A stretch of 64,000 bases of DNA from assembly GCF_014656075.1 (NCBI RefSeq), contig NZ_BNBS01000001.1, forward strand, positions 62,001 through 126,000, in the 5' to 3' direction. Numbering within the stretch: the first letter of the stretch is position 1; every line of letters starts with the position of its first letter. The DNA is from Streptomyces hydrogenans (GTDB taxonomy: Bacteria; Actinomycetota; Actinomycetes; Streptomycetales; Streptomycetaceae). Positions 1 through 10,650 of this stretch are shown here, piece after piece. Both the position numbers and the translations under genes were made by a program. The notes under the pieces are model-generated. The model searched no databases. It worked only from the letters and a program-made list of their open reading frames with translations, and was not told where the DNA came from.

Positions 1-1
1 C

Positions 2-238
2 CTGGCCCTGTACACGCTGATCCTCCAGGGGTCGACGCCGCTCGGGGCACTGCTCGTGGGCGCGCTCGCCGACCACTGGGGCGTGCGGTGGGGCTTCGTG
101 ATCGGCGGTCTGGTGTCGCTGGCCGCGGGCGTGGGGGCGGCCGTCGCCGGGCGCCGGGCCGGGGCCGTGGCCGTACCGGTCGACGACGGGCCCCGGGAGC
201 GGGACCGGGAGCCTTCCGGGGAGCGGGCCCGGCCGTGA
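2..238 (+). CDS. MFS transporter, C-terminal end only
   Basis: The gene begins upstream of the window; only the last 78 codons are seen. The readable part starts LALYTLILQGSTPLGALLVG, followed by ADHWGVRWGFVIGG and a hydrophobic helix. This is the usual last-helix pair of a major facilitator exporter, with a short charged tail. The stop overlaps the GTG start of the phosphopantetheinyl transferase (GTGA), so the two are probably co-transcribed. The substrate cannot be told from this fragment. Confidence 0.75.
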   Translation: MALYTLILQGSTPLGALLVGALADHWGVRWGFVIGGLVSLAAGVGAAVAGRRAGAVAVPVDDGPRERDREPSGERARP

Positions 239-954
239 GGCGGACGCCCGGGCCCGGGGCCGTGGAGGTGTGGCTGCTGCCGGTCCCCGGCGGGCCGGGC
301 GGGGTGCCCCCGGAGGCGTACGCCGTCCTCGACGCCGCCGAGCGGCGCCGGGCCCGCGGCTTCGCGACCGAGGAGGGGCGGAGCCGGTACGTGTGGGCGC
401 ATCTGGCGCTGCGCCGGGTGCTGGCCCGGTACGCCGGGGCGGACCCGGCCGGTCTGCGCTTCGGTCGGGAGGGACGGTACGGACGGCCGGTGCTGCGGGG
501 TGTCGACGGGCCGCCCGGTTTCTCCCTGTCGCACAGTCACGGGCTGGTGGCCGTCGCCGTGGCGGCGGGTGTCGTGGGGGTGGACGTGCAGCGGGAGTGC
601 CCGCCGGAGACGGTGGAGGCGTGCCTGCCGCGGCTGCACCCGTGGGAGCGGGCGGAGCTGGAGCGCCTGGACCCGGCGCGGCGGGTGGAGGCGTTCACCC
701 GCCTGTGGGCGCGCAAGGAGGCGTACCTCAAGGGCCTGGGGACGGGGCTCGCGCGTGCGCCGCGCGCCGACTACCTGGGGGACGCGGAGCCGGCGGCGCG
801 GCCGGCGGGGTGGAGCGTGTGCGGGGTGCCCGTCGCCGCCGGGTACGCGGCGGCCGTGGCGGTGCCCGCCGGGGAGGCGCCGGAGGTCACCGTGCGGACG
901 GTGACGGCGGCGGAGGTCCTCCCGGCGGCGGGCGGGGGCGGGCGGGCCGCCGTG

Positions 955-975
<21 letters not shown>
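235..975 (+). CDS. 4'-phosphopantetheinyl transferase, Sfp/EntD type
   Basis: Predicted to move the phosphopantetheine arm of CoA onto a carrier-protein serine. The 246-aa protein carries the family landmarks in order: FSLSHSHG mid-protein, GVVGVDVQ with the metal-binding aspartate, and WARKEAYLKGLG, the WxxKEA motif. I chose GTG 235 because it overlaps the preceding stop; GTG 262 is an alternative. It lies about 6.5 kb from an aromatic polyketide core that needs an activated ACP, so it may serve that ACP. The jadomycin cluster has a comparable transferase, JadM; the link here is inference. Its last 21 bases overlap the convergent ABC ATPase gene. Confidence 0.85.
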
Positions 976-2633
<1,658 letters not shown>

Positions 2634-2637
<4 letters not shown>

Positions 2638-3557
2638 GGGGTCTCCCTCGCCTCGCCGTCGAGGGCGCGGGCGATGCGGTTGGCGGCCAGGACGGTGGCC
2701 GCGATGGTGAGTCCGGGCAGGGTGGTGAGCCACCAGGCCGGGGCGAGGTAGTCGCGTCCCGAGGCGACGAGGGCGCCCCATTCCGGCTGGGGCGGGCGGG
2801 CTCCGTAGCCGAGGAAGGAGAGGGAGGACACCTGGAGGACGACCGCGCCGAAGTCGACGGCCGCGTAGACGAGGACGGGCGCGGCGGCGTTCGGCAGGAC
2901 GTGGCGCAGCAGCACCGTGTACCAGCGGACGCCGGCGGCCCGCGCGGCCTCCACGTACGGGGTGCGGGCGACGCGCTGGACCTCGGTGCGCATGATGCGG
3001 GCGAACATGGCGACGCTGGTGACGCCGACGGCGACGGCGACCTCGACGGTGCCGAAGCCGAGGGCGGTCACCAGGGCGAGGGAGAGCAGCAGTCCGGGGA
3101 CGGCGAGCAGGACGTCGGCGAGGCGCATCAGGGCGTCGTCGGCGCGTCCGCCGAGGTATCCGGCGAGCAGGCCGACGAGCGAGCCGGCGACGAGTCCGAC
3201 GGCGACGGCGAGGCCGGTCGCGCGCAGGGTGAGGGCGCTGCCGTGGACGACCCGGGCGTACAGGTCGCGGCCGAGCTGGTCGGTGCCGAAGGGGTGGTCG
3301 GCGCCCGGGGGCAGGAGCCGTTCGCCGGGGATGCCGGCGAGCGGGTCGCGTGAGGTGAGGAGGGCGGGGAAGAGGGCCGCGAGCAGGACGAGGGCGAGCA
3401 GCGCGGCGGAGAGCAGGAGCCCGGGTCTGCCCAGCCAGAAGGCGAGGGCCCGGCGTGCGCGCGAGGGGGTGCCGGGCCGGGGCGCGGCGGGTTTCGCGGT
3501 CGCGGGGTCCTCGGGGGTGGCCGCCCGGGTGCGGGGCGGGGTGGTGAGTTCGGTCAT
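2634..3557 (-). CDS. ABC importer permease (DppC/OppC type)
   Basis: Inner-membrane channel subunit of the peptide-type importer. It is 307 aa with a long Pro/Ala-rich cytoplasmic N-terminus, then a first membrane helix near residues 45-65 and five further helices. The phrase HPFGTDQLGRDLYARV is the DppC-family signature after helix 1. EAARAAGVRWYTVLLRHVLPN is the EAA loop that docks on the ATPase. The gene overlaps both neighbours by 4 bp, so it is translationally coupled in the four-gene operon 6191 to 955. Confidence 0.92.
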
Positions 3558-4510
3558 GTGGTCACCGCCGGGCGTTCCGTGGCCGCGATGCGGGGGTCGA
3601 GGAGGGGGTGGAGGAGGTCGACGACGAGGTGGGTGGTGACGTAGACGCAGGCGCCGAGGACCACGAGCCCCTGGACGACGGGGATGTCCTGGGTGGTGAC
3701 CGCGGTCGCCGTGAGCCGGCCGACGCCGGTGCGGGCGAAGACGGTCTCGACCACCACGGAGCCGGCCAGGACCCCGCCGGTGAGGACGCCGGCGACGGTG
3801 AGCGGCGGGGCGAGGGCGTTGCGGGCGGCGTGCCGGAGGTGGACGCGGGCGCGGCCCGCGCCCTTGGCGCGCGCGGTGTCGATGTACGGCTCCGCCAGCG
3901 CGGTCCGCAGGCTCTTGGCGAAGACCTGGGCGACGAGTCCGGCGGCGGGCAGGGCCAGGGTGACCGAGGGCAGGACGAGCGAGCTCCAGCCGTCGTTGCC
4001 GAAGGCGGGCAGCAGGCCCCAGCGGAACGAGACCAGTTGCACGAGCAGCAGTCCGACCCAGAAGGTGGGCGCCGACACGCCGGCGGCGGGCAGCGACAGC
4101 AGGAGCTGGCGGAGCCAGCGGCGCCGGGTGTAGGTGCCGAGGAGGGCGACGGCGCCGCCGAGCGGCAGGGCCAGCAGGAGGGTGGCGCCGGCGAGCTGGA
4201 GGGTGGCGGGGAGGGCGTCGGCGATGAGCCGGGTCACCGGCTGCCCGCCGTGCACCGAGGTGCCGAGGTCGCCGCGTACGGCGTTCCAGAGCGCGGTCGC
4301 GTACTGCTCGGGGACGGGTCGGTCGAGGCCGTAGCGGGCGCGGAGTTCGGCGATCTGCTCCGGGCTGACCGAGCTCGCGTCGCCGCCGCCCGCGGCCATG
4401 ATCGTCACCGGGTCGCCGGGCAGCAGGTAGAGCACGGCGAAGGAGACGGTGTACGCGGCCCAGAGGACGAACAGTGCCTGGGCCAGGGTGCGCGGGAGGC
4501 GGCGCTTCAC
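3554..4510 (-). CDS. ABC importer permease (DppB/OppB type)
   Basis: Second channel subunit, 318 aa. The N-terminal helix ends in LLPGDPVT, typical of DppB. A periplasmic-side loop with LRARYGLDRPVPEQY is followed by five helices and the EAA-like loop IDTARAKGAGRARVHLRHAARN. It lies 46 bp downstream of the binding protein and overlaps the DppC-type permease. It is a normal, full-length member; the substrate is unknown. Confidence 0.92.
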   Translation of the reverse strand: MKRRLPRTLAQALFVLWAAYTVSFAVLYLLPGDPVTIMAAGGGDASSVSPEQIAELRARYGLDRPVPEQYATALWNAVRGDLGTSVHGGQPVTRLIADALPATLQLAGATLLLALPLGGAVALLGTYTRRRWLRQLLLSLPAAGVSAPTFWVGLLLVQLVSFRWGLLPAFGNDGWSSLVLPSVTLALPAAGLVAQVFAKSLRTALAEPYIDTARAKGAGRARVHLRHAARNALAPPLTVAGVLTGGVLAGSVVVETVFARTGVGRLTATAVTTQDIPVVQGLVVLGACVYVTTHLVVDLLHPLLDPRIAATERPAVTT

Positions 4511-4556
4511 CGGTGTGCCTCCGTGTCGGTGGGCCGCGGGGGCCGGTGGCGGGCGG

Positions 4557-6191
4557 TCACGAGAGCCACGTGTCGTGGAACTGGAGGCGGGAGGAGGCGT
4601 CGAAGGTGATGTCGTGCACCTTCTTGGAGAGCGCGAAGACGGTCGTCATCTCGAAGACCGGGATCTGGTAGCCCTGTTCGAGGATGCGGCGCTGCGCGGT
4701 GGCGACGTGGGCGGCGCGGCGGGCGGGGTCGGTGGCGGCGGCCTGGGCGTCGAGTTCCCGCTGGAGGGCGGGGTCGCTGATGCGGGAGAGGTTGAGGAGC
4801 TTGGAGGAGAAGGCGGTGCGCAGGATGTCGGGGTCGGTGCGGGTGCCGTTGCCCCACGCCAGGTCGTAGTCGCCGGCGCCCCTGGCCTTCTGGTAGTCGG
4901 CGATGGACAGGACGCTGAGGTCCAGCTGGATCCCGGCCTTCCTGACCTGCTGCTGGATCAGTTCGAGGGCGGACTGGTTGGGGCCGAAGTTGGTGCCGAG
5001 GATGACCTTGAGCCGCAGCGGGCGCCCGTCCTTGACGCGGATGCCGTCGGCGCCTGGCCGCCAGCCGGCCTCGTCCAGGAGGGTCCGGGCGCGGGCGGGG
5101 TCGTGGGCGAGGAGGGGGCTGTTGTCGCGGTAGGCGTCGGTGGTCTCGGCGAGGGAGCTGGTGGCGGGGCGGTAGCTGGAGCTGAGGACGGTGTCGACGA
5201 CCTCGTCGCGGTCGACGGCGGCCTGGAGGGCGCGGCGGACGGCGGGGTCCTTGGCGACGGGGCTCGCGGTGTTGGCGCTGAGGGCGACCGGGACGCCGGG
5301 GTTGGCGCGGCCGACGACGGAGACCTTCTGTCCCTTGAGGAGGGTCTCGTCCTGGGGGGCGACGCCGGCGATGGCGTCGACCTGGCCGGAGGTGAGGCTG
5401 CCGGAGCGGACGCCGGACTCGGGGACGACCCGGAAGGTGATGGCTTCGAGGCGGGCCGCGTCGGGGCTCTTCCAGAGGGGGGAGCCCCAGGCGTAGTCGT
5501 CGCGCCGGTTCAGCTCGACGGAGGTGTCCGGGGTGTAGCCCGCGAGGGTGAAGGGGCCCGAGCCGGCGAGCGGGCCGGCGCACCGTTCCTCGGCGGCGCG
5601 GCGGAGCGAGGCGGGGCTGAGGAGGCCCAGGGTGGGGGTGGACGTGGCCTGGAGGAACTGCGCGTTGGGGCCGTCGAAGGCCACCTCGACGGTGTGGGCG
5701 TCGACCACCTCGGTGCCTCGGTAGCCCTGGAGGAAGCCGGAGCCGAGGATGGAGCGGGCGCCCAGGTCGTGGACGGCGTCGAAGTTGGCCTTGACGGCCT
5801 TCGCGTCGACGGGGGCGCCGTCGCTGAAGGTGGCGTCGGTGCGCAGCCGGAAGGTGAAGCGGGAGGCGTTCGCGGCGATCTCCCAGGAGGTCGCGAGCCA
5901 GGGCACGATCCGTCCGGTCCTGGGGTCCTGGTCGGTGAGGGAGTCGACGATGCCGCGGGTGACGTACATGGCGTCGTTGGTGGCCGCCTGGTGCGGATCG
6001 ACGCAGGTGGGGTCGGAGGAGAGGGCGAAGGTGAGGCGCCCGCCGGAGCGCGGCCCGGTCGTCTGGCCGTCGGAACCGGCGGCGGAGCAGGCCGTCAGCG
6101 GGACGGCGAGGAGGAGGGGTGCGGCGAGGACGGCGAGGCGTCTGCGGTCCCCGGGGGTGCGGGGACGTGCGGGGGTGCGGGTGGCGCGCAT
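4557..6191 (-). CDS. Lipoprotein solute-binding protein, family 5 (peptide/nickel)
   Basis: First gene of the importer operon, 544 aa. It starts with an Arg-rich n-region, a hydrophobic core and the lipobox LTAC at about residues 32-35, so it should be anchored on the outer face of the membrane. SGGRLTFALSSDPTCVDPHQ is the usual family-5 start, and DGAPVDAKAVKANFDAV is a core motif. Family members bind peptides, nickel chelates, opines or glycosides; which applies here is not visible. The upstream 150 bp contain a G-rich stretch on the plus strand. Confidence 0.9.
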   Translation of the reverse strand: MRATRTPARPRTPGDRRRLAVLAAPLLLAVPLTACSAAGSDGQTTGPRSGGRLTFALSSDPTCVDPHQAATNDAMYVTRGIVDSLTDQDPRTGRIVPWLATSWEIAANASRFTFRLRTDATFSDGAPVDAKAVKANFDAVHDLGARSILGSGFLQGYRGTEVVDAHTVEVAFDGPNAQFLQATSTPTLGLLSPASLRRAAEERCAGPLAGSGPFTLAGYTPDTSVELNRRDDYAWGSPLWKSPDAARLEAITFRVVPESGVRSGSLTSGQVDAIAGVAPQDETLLKGQKVSVVGRANPGVPVALSANTASPVAKDPAVRRALQAAVDRDEVVDTVLSSSYRPATSSLAETTDAYRDNSPLLAHDPARARTLLDEAGWRPGADGIRVKDGRPLRLKVILGTNFGPNQSALELIQQQVRKAGIQLDLSVLSIADYQKARGAGDYDLAWGNGTRTDPDILRTAFSSKLLNLSRISDPALQRELDAQAAATDPARRAAHVATAQRRILEQGYQIPVFEMTTVFALSKKVHDITFDASSRLQFHDTWLS

Positions 6192-6259
6192 GGCGGGGTG
6201 ACTCCTGTCGTGCGTTCGGTGATCCGGGGCCTGGTGGTCCGGGGCCCGGGGCGGTGCGT

Positions 6260-6281
6260 GGGGGGGGTGGGGTGGTGGGGG
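6260..6281 (+). repeat. G-rich run with quadruplex potential
   Basis: An 8-G run, then 4 G, 2 G and 5 G separated by single T residues. It lies in the 5' region of the importer operon, on its template strand. Folding into a quadruplex is possible on sequence grounds only. Confidence 0.4.
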
Positions 6282-6341
6282 CGGCGGCCGGCGGGCCGGG
6301 CCGTCGGGTGCCGCGTAGGGCGGCGGGCGGGAGGGCGTGCG

Positions 6342-7028
6342 TCAGGTGCGGCCGAAGCGGAAGCCGACGCCGCGCACGGTGACGATCCAGTCGGGGGCGC
6401 CCAACTTGGTGCGGATGGCGCTGACGTGGGTGTCGATCGTGCGGCTGGCCCGTGCGTCGGGGGCGTAGCCCTCGCGGTAGCCCCACAGGTCGGCCATGAG
6501 GCGGGCGCGGGAGTGGACGGTGTGCGGTTCGGCGGCGAGGCGGTGCAGCAGGTCGAACTCCTTGCGGGTGAGCTTGATCAGCCGTCCGTTGAGCCGCACC
6601 TCCCGGGTCGCGGGGTCGATGCACAGCGAGCCTCGGGCCAGCACGGCCGGGGTCCGGCGGGTGGCCGCCCGGGCCGGTCGGGCCCGGCGGAGCACCGCCT
6701 CGATGCGGGCGATGAGTTCGCGCGGGCCGTAGGGCTTGGCGAGGCAGTCGTCCGCGCCCGCCTGGAGGCAGAGGACGCGGTCGAGTCCGCGGTCGGCGGA
6801 GGCGAAGGCGATCAGCGGGATGTCGCTCGTGGCGCGTACCGCCCGGCACACCTCCAGGCCGTCGATGTCGGGTAACCGCAGGTCGAGCAGGAGCAGATCG
6901 AATTCTTCGTGCATATCCAGCGCTTCGGCTCCCGTCACGCATTTCATCGCGTCGAATCCATGGCGTTTCAGCTCGTCACTGATCAATGAGCTTTCGGCCG
7001 GGTCGGCATCGACCACCAGTGCATGCAT
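6342..7028 (-). CDS. Atypical OmpR-type response regulator (JadR1/LanI-like), TTA codon
   Basis: DNA-binding regulator, 228 aa, probably controlling the angucycline genes it diverges from. It has a receiver domain at residues 1-115 and a winged-helix domain at 135-228 (LTRKEFDLLHRL, TIDTHVSAIRTKLG, VRGVGFRFG). The phospho-acceptor position D49 is kept, but the acidic pair that binds magnesium reads D7-A8 where one further acid is normal. Angucycline clusters often encode such atypical regulators (JadR1, AurP, LndI). The start is set by ATG 7028 behind GGGGGAA. No histidine kinase lies in the window. Leu52 is encoded by TTA, predicting dependence on the bldA tRNA. Confidence 0.88.
   Translation of the reverse strand: MHALVVDADPAESSLISDELKRHGFDAMKCVTGAEALDMHEEFDLLLLDLRLPDIDGLEVCRAVRATSDIPLIAFASADRGLDRVLCLQAGADDCLAKPYGPRELIARIEAVLRRARPARAATRRTPAVLARGSLCIDPATREVRLNGRLIKLTRKEFDLLHRLAAEPHTVHSRARLMADLWGYREGYAPDARASRTIDTHVSAIRTKLGAPDWIVTVRGVGFRFGRT
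6873..6875 (-). promoter_or_regulatory. TTA leucine codon (bldA control point)
   Basis: On the minus strand the codons read CGG TTA CCC GAC for R-L52-P-D in the first response regulator, just after the phospho-acceptor D49. TTA is rare in Streptomyces genes and makes translation depend on the late-appearing bldA tRNA. Confidence 0.8.
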
Positions 7029-7506
7029 CAATTCCCCCGGTTTTTCATGCCGCGGCCGTACGACTTTGCAGCCTGGCAGTGCCCCGCATGTCGTCACAAC
7101 CCCGGGCCCGGACAATTCACAAGCCTGTAAAGAGGGCGGGGAGCGACGCCGGCGGCGCTCTGCCACCCGATGGGGCACAGGTCCTGAGGCTAGGCGCGCC
7201 TTGGGGTTCTGGCAGTGACCGGGGTCACAGGCCAGTGGATCACGACCCACCGGCGGGGGTCGGTTCGGTGGATTTGCAGTTCCTCTGACATTCGCTTGTA
7301 GATTTCTTTACGGGACCGGTCGCTTTGACGGTCGCCACACACGTCCTTTTGCCGGTCCTGGGATTCGCGGGTTGAAAACCCCGGACGAGTCGGCCGACGA
7401 TATTCATGGCCATCCGGCAGGGCTGTCAGCACAATGCGGCGGCTCGCGGGGAAGGGCCGGTAATTCCGTGAACGGTCGCCCCGGGCGTTGTGAGAGGAGA
7501 AGCCGT
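7029..7506. promoter_or_regulatory. Divergent control region, regulator / polyketide operon
   Basis: This 478-bp gap without a credible gene separates the minus-strand regulator from the plus-strand polyketide genes. It is AT-richer than its surroundings around 7260-7330. It contains a GTGACC-GG-GGTCAC palindrome at 7215-7228, a GGGTT-GAA-AACCC palindrome at 7369-7381, and two related stretches, TTGACGGTCGCC near 7325 and TGAACGGTCGCC near 7469. These could be sites for the OmpR-type regulators. The 5' regulator promoter should lie at the left end. Confidence 0.55.
7274..7302 (+). promoter_or_regulatory. Candidate vegetative promoter for the polyketide operon
   Basis: TTGCAG at 7274-7279 and TGTAGA at 7297-7302 are 17 bp apart, close to the HrdB consensus. 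They sit about 200 bp before the first oxygenase gene. No experimental support; other promoters in this gap are possible. Confidence 0.35.
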
Positions 7507-8967
7507 ATGGACGTGTCCGTCGTCATCGTGGGAGCGGGACCGGCCGGTCTGGCGCTCGCCGGAGAGCTGCGGCTGGCCGGCGTCGGCGTGGTCGTGCTGG
7601 AGCGGCTGGCCGCGCCCACCGGCGAGTCCCGCGGGCTGGGACTGACGATCCGCACGATGGAGACGTTCGACCAGCGCGGGCTGCTCCCCCGCTTCGGCGA
7701 TCCGGAGACCAGCCCGCAGGGCCACTTCGGCGGCATCCCGCTCGACTTCGGGGTGCTGGACGGCGCGCACCGGGCGGCCAAGGCGGTCCCCCAGTCGCTG
7801 ACGGAGGGCGTGCTGGAGTCCTGGGCCCGCGGGCTGGGCGCGGACCTCCGCCGCGGTCACGCCTTCCTGGGCTTCGAGGAGGACGCCGACGGGGTCCTGG
7901 TCCGGGCCGAGGGGCCGAACGGGCCGCTGGAGCTGACGGCGCGGTACCTCGTCGGCGCGGACGGCGGCCGCAGCGCGGTGCGCAAGGCCGCCGGGTTCGA
8001 CTTCCCCGGTACGGAGGCGACCACGGAGCTGCTGCTCGCCGACGTCCGGGGGGTGGAGGTGCCGGCGCGGGGCATCGGGGAGCTGGTCCCCGGCGGCATG
8101 GTCATGTCCGCGCCGCTGGGCGACGGCGTGCACCGGCTGATCGTCGGGGAGCGCGGAACGCCGCCCCGGCGCCGTACGGCTCCGCCCCGCTTCGAGGAGG
8201 TCGCCGACACCTACAAGCGCCTGACCGGCCACGACATCGCGCACGGCCGGCCGGTGTGGGTCAGCGCCTTCACGGACGCCGCCCGGCTGGTCACCGAGTA
8301 CCGGCGGGGCCGGGTGCTGCTGACCGGCGACGCGGCCCACATCCATCTGCCGGCCGGCGGACAGGGCATGAACACCGGCATCCAGGACTCGGTGAACCTG
8401 GGCTGGAAACTCGCCGCCGTCCTGCGCGGGAGGGCGCCCGCCGCCCTCCTCGACACCTACCACTCCGAGCGGCACGCGGTCGGCCGGCGGCTGCTCGCCA
8501 ACACCCAGGCGCAGAGCCTGCTGATCCTCGGCGGCGCCGAGGTGGGCCCGCTGCGCGAGGTGCTGGGCGAACTCGTCGCGTACGAGGAGGTGGCCCGGCA
8601 CCTCGCCGCGAAGGTGAGCGGGGTGGAGATCCGCTACGACGTCGGCGCGGGCACCCACCCGCTGCTGGGCGCCCGGCTGCCCGCGCTGCCGCTGACGGTG
8701 GCCGGCCGGTCCACCGGCAGCGCCGCGCTGCTGCACCGGGGCCGGGGCGTCCTCCTCGACCTCGACGACAACCCGTGGCTGCGCCGCCGCGCCGCCCCCT
8801 GGAGCGACCGGGTCGACGTGGTGACCGCCGCCCCCGAGGCCCCGGTCCCGCACGACAGCGCCGCCGTGCTGCTGCGCCCCGACGGCTACGTGGCGTGGGC
8901 GGCACCCGGCAGCCACGACGACCTTCCCACGGCCCTGGACCGCTGGTTCGGGCCGCCCCGGGACTGA
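7507..8967 (+). CDS. FAD aromatic hydroxylase, angucycline PgaE/JadH/LanE type
   Basis: Predicted to hydroxylate the tetracyclic intermediate (C-12 in known angucycline pathways) using NADPH, FAD and O2. The 486-aa protein has the nucleotide-binding GAGPAGLALAGE at residues 8-19, the DG motif GADGGRSAVRKAAGF and the FAD-phosphate motif LLTGDAAHIHLPAGGQGMN. A C-terminal thioredoxin-like domain follows, as in the PgaE group. It is first in the long plus-strand operon, with RBS GAGGAGAAG before ATG 7507. Position and length match the E gene of pga/lan clusters. Confidence 0.88.
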   Translation: MDVSVVIVGAGPAGLALAGELRLAGVGVVVLERLAAPTGESRGLGLTIRTMETFDQRGLLPRFGDPETSPQGHFGGIPLDFGVLDGAHRAAKAVPQSLTEGVLESWARGLGADLRRGHAFLGFEEDADGVLVRAEGPNGPLELTARYLVGADGGRSAVRKAAGFDFPGTEATTELLLADVRGVEVPARGIGELVPGGMVMSAPLGDGVHRLIVGERGTPPRRRTAPPRFEEVADTYKRLTGHDIAHGRPVWVSAFTDAARLVTEYRRGRVLLTGDAAHIHLPAGGQGMNTGIQDSVNLGWKLAAVLRGRAPAALLDTYHSERHAVGRRLLANTQAQSLLILGGAEVGPLREVLGELVAYEEVARHLAAKVSGVEIRYDVGAGTHPLLGARLPALPLTVAGRSTGSAALLHRGRGVLLDLDDNPWLRRRAAPWSDRVDVVTAAPEAPVPHDSAAVLLRPDGYVAWAAPGSHDDLPTALDRWFGPPRD

Positions 8968-9046
8968 CCCGAGGCACCCTCCGCACCCGTTGCCGTTCCT
9001 CCACCGACCCCACCGCCACCCCCACCCGTTCCCGAGAGAGGTCACG

Positions 9047-9373
9047 ATGCACAGCACCCTGATCGTCGCCCGGATCGCCGCCGGTTCGGACGACGAAGTC
9101 GCCCGGCTCTTCGGCGCGTTCGACGCGACCGAGATGCCGCACCTGATGGGCACCCGCAGGCGCCAGCTCTTCGCCTACCGCGGCCTGTACTTCCACCTCC
9201 AGGACTTCGACGACACCGACGGCGGCACCCGCATCGAGGGCGCCAAGAGCGACCCGCGGTTCGTCGCCATCAGCGACGACCTGAAGCCGCACATCGAGGC
9301 GTACGACCCCGCCACCTGGCGCTCGCCCGCCGACGCCATGGCCCGCCGCTTCTACCACTGGAGCGCCCGGTGA
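9047..9373 (+). CDS. Polyketide cyclase, TcmI family (angucycline F-type)
   Basis: Small ferredoxin-like-fold cyclase of 108 aa, the usual size for this family (about 108-110). It begins [21 protein letters not shown] and contains the typical [26 protein letters not shown] core and [19 protein letters not shown]. In angucycline pathways the PgaF/JadI/LanL-type member closes the third and fourth rings. The stop overlaps the GTG of the KS-alpha gene, the strictly coupled arrangement seen in type II clusters. Confidence 0.92.
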   Translation: MHSTLIVARIAAGSDDEVARLFGAFDATEMPHLMGTRRRQLFAYRGLYFHLQDFDDTDGGTRIEGAKSDPRFVAISDDLKPHIEAYDPATWRSPADAMARRFYHWSAR

Positions 9374-10650
9374 GCCGCCCCGACGACCGCCGGGTCGTGA
9401 TCACCGGGATCGGGGTGACGGCACCCGGCGCGATCGGCACCAAGAACTTCTGGCAGCTGCTCACCGACGGCCGCACCGCCACCCGCCGGATCTCCTTCTT
9501 CGACCCCTCGCCGTTCCGCTCCCAGATCGCCGCCGAGGTCGACTTCGACGCCGAACTCGCCGGACTGACCCCGCAGGAGATCCGGCGCACCGACCGGGCC
9601 GCGCAGTTCGCGATCGTCACCGCCCGGGAGGCCGTGGAGGACAGCGGGCTCGACCTCGGCGCCCTCGACCCGGCCCGCACCGGCGTCACCATCGGCAGCG
9701 CCGTCGGCGCCACCACCGGCCTCGACCAGGAGTACCGCACGGTCAGCGACGGCGGCCGGCTCGACGTCGTGGACGGCACCTACGCGGTGCCGCACCTGTA
9801 CAACTTCCTGGTCCCCAGCTCCTTCGCCACCGAGGTCGCCTGGGCGGTCGGCGCCGAAGGCCCCAGCACGGTGGTCTCCACCGGCTGCACCTCCGGGCTC
9901 GACGCCGTCGGCTACGCCGCCGAGGTCATCCGCGACGGCCTCGCCGACGTGATGGTGGCCGGCGCGACCGACGCCCCCATCTCCCCCATCACCGTGGCCT
10001 GCTTCGACGCCATCAAGGCCACCACCGCCCGCAACGACGACCCCGAGCACGCCTCACGGCCCTTCGACGCCAGCCGCAACGGCTTCGTCCTGGGCGAGGG
10101 CTGCGCCGTCTTCGTCCTGGAACGCCTCGACCACGCCCGCGCCCGCGGCGCCCACGTCTACGCCGAGGTCGCCGGCTACGCCACCCGCTCCAACGCCTTC
10201 CACATGACGGGCCTGCGCCCCGACGGCCGGGAGATGGCCGAGGCGATCCGGGTCGCCCTCGACGAGGCCCGCCTCGACGCGGACAGGGTCGACTACGTCA
10301 ACGCGCACGGCTCCGGCACCAAGCAGAACGACCGGCACGAGACCGCCGCCTTCAAGGCGAGCCTCGGCGAGCACGCGTACCGCACGCCCGTCAGCTCCAT
10401 CAAGTCGATGGTCGGGCACTCGCTCGGCGCCATCGGCTCCATCGAGATCGCCGCCTCGGCGCTGGCCATGGAGCACCACGTCGTGCCGCCCACCGCGAAC
10501 CTCCACACCCCCGACCCCGAGTGCGACCTGGACTACGTCCCGCTCACCGCGCGCGACCAGCTCGTCGACGCGGTCCTGTCGGTCGGCAGCGGCTTCGGCG
10601 GCTTCCAGAGCGCCGTGGTGCTCGCCCGCCCCGAGCGGAGCGTCCGATGA
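9370..10650 (+). CDS. Ketosynthase alpha (KS-alpha) of a type II polyketide synthase
   Basis: Catalyses chain extension with malonyl-ACP. It is 426 aa. The active-site cysteine is C173 in [14 protein letters not shown]; the two catalytic histidines are H313 in NAHGSGTK and H350 in [11 protein letters not shown] 9370 overlaps the cyclase stop (GTGA), and its own stop overlaps the KS-beta start (ATGA). This gives a tight coupled trio and equal expression of the KS-alpha/KS-beta heterodimer. Confidence 0.97.
   Translation: MSRPDDRRVVITGIGVTAPGAIGTKNFWQLLTDGRTATRRISFFDPSPFRSQIAAEVDFDAELAGLTPQEIRRTDRAAQFAIVTAREAVEDSGLDLGALDPARTGVTIGSAVGATTGLDQEYRTVSDGGRLDVVDGTYAVPHLYNFLVPSSFATEVAWAVGAEGPSTVVSTGCTSGLDAVGYAAEVIRDGLADVMVAGATDAPISPITVACFDAIKATTARNDDPEHASRPFDASRNGFVLGEGCAVFVLERLDHARARGAHVYAEVAGYATRSNAFHMTGLRPDGREMAEAIRVALDEARLDADRVDYVNAHGSGTKQNDRHETAAFKASLGEHAYRTPVSSIKSMVGHSLGAIGSIEIAASALAMEHHVVPPTANLHTPDPECDLDYVPLTARDQLVDAVLSVGSGFGGFQSAVVLARPERSVR

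Noticed and set aside
4449..6942. 800-codon frames on both strands across the binding-protein gene
   Set aside because: Low-complexity composition and no motif; the family-5 binding protein in the third frame has a lipobox and family signatures.
7404..9153. Possible minus-strand gene opposite the first oxygenase
   Set aside because: No motif, shadow codon usage, and the plus strand carries a complete FAD hydroxylase.
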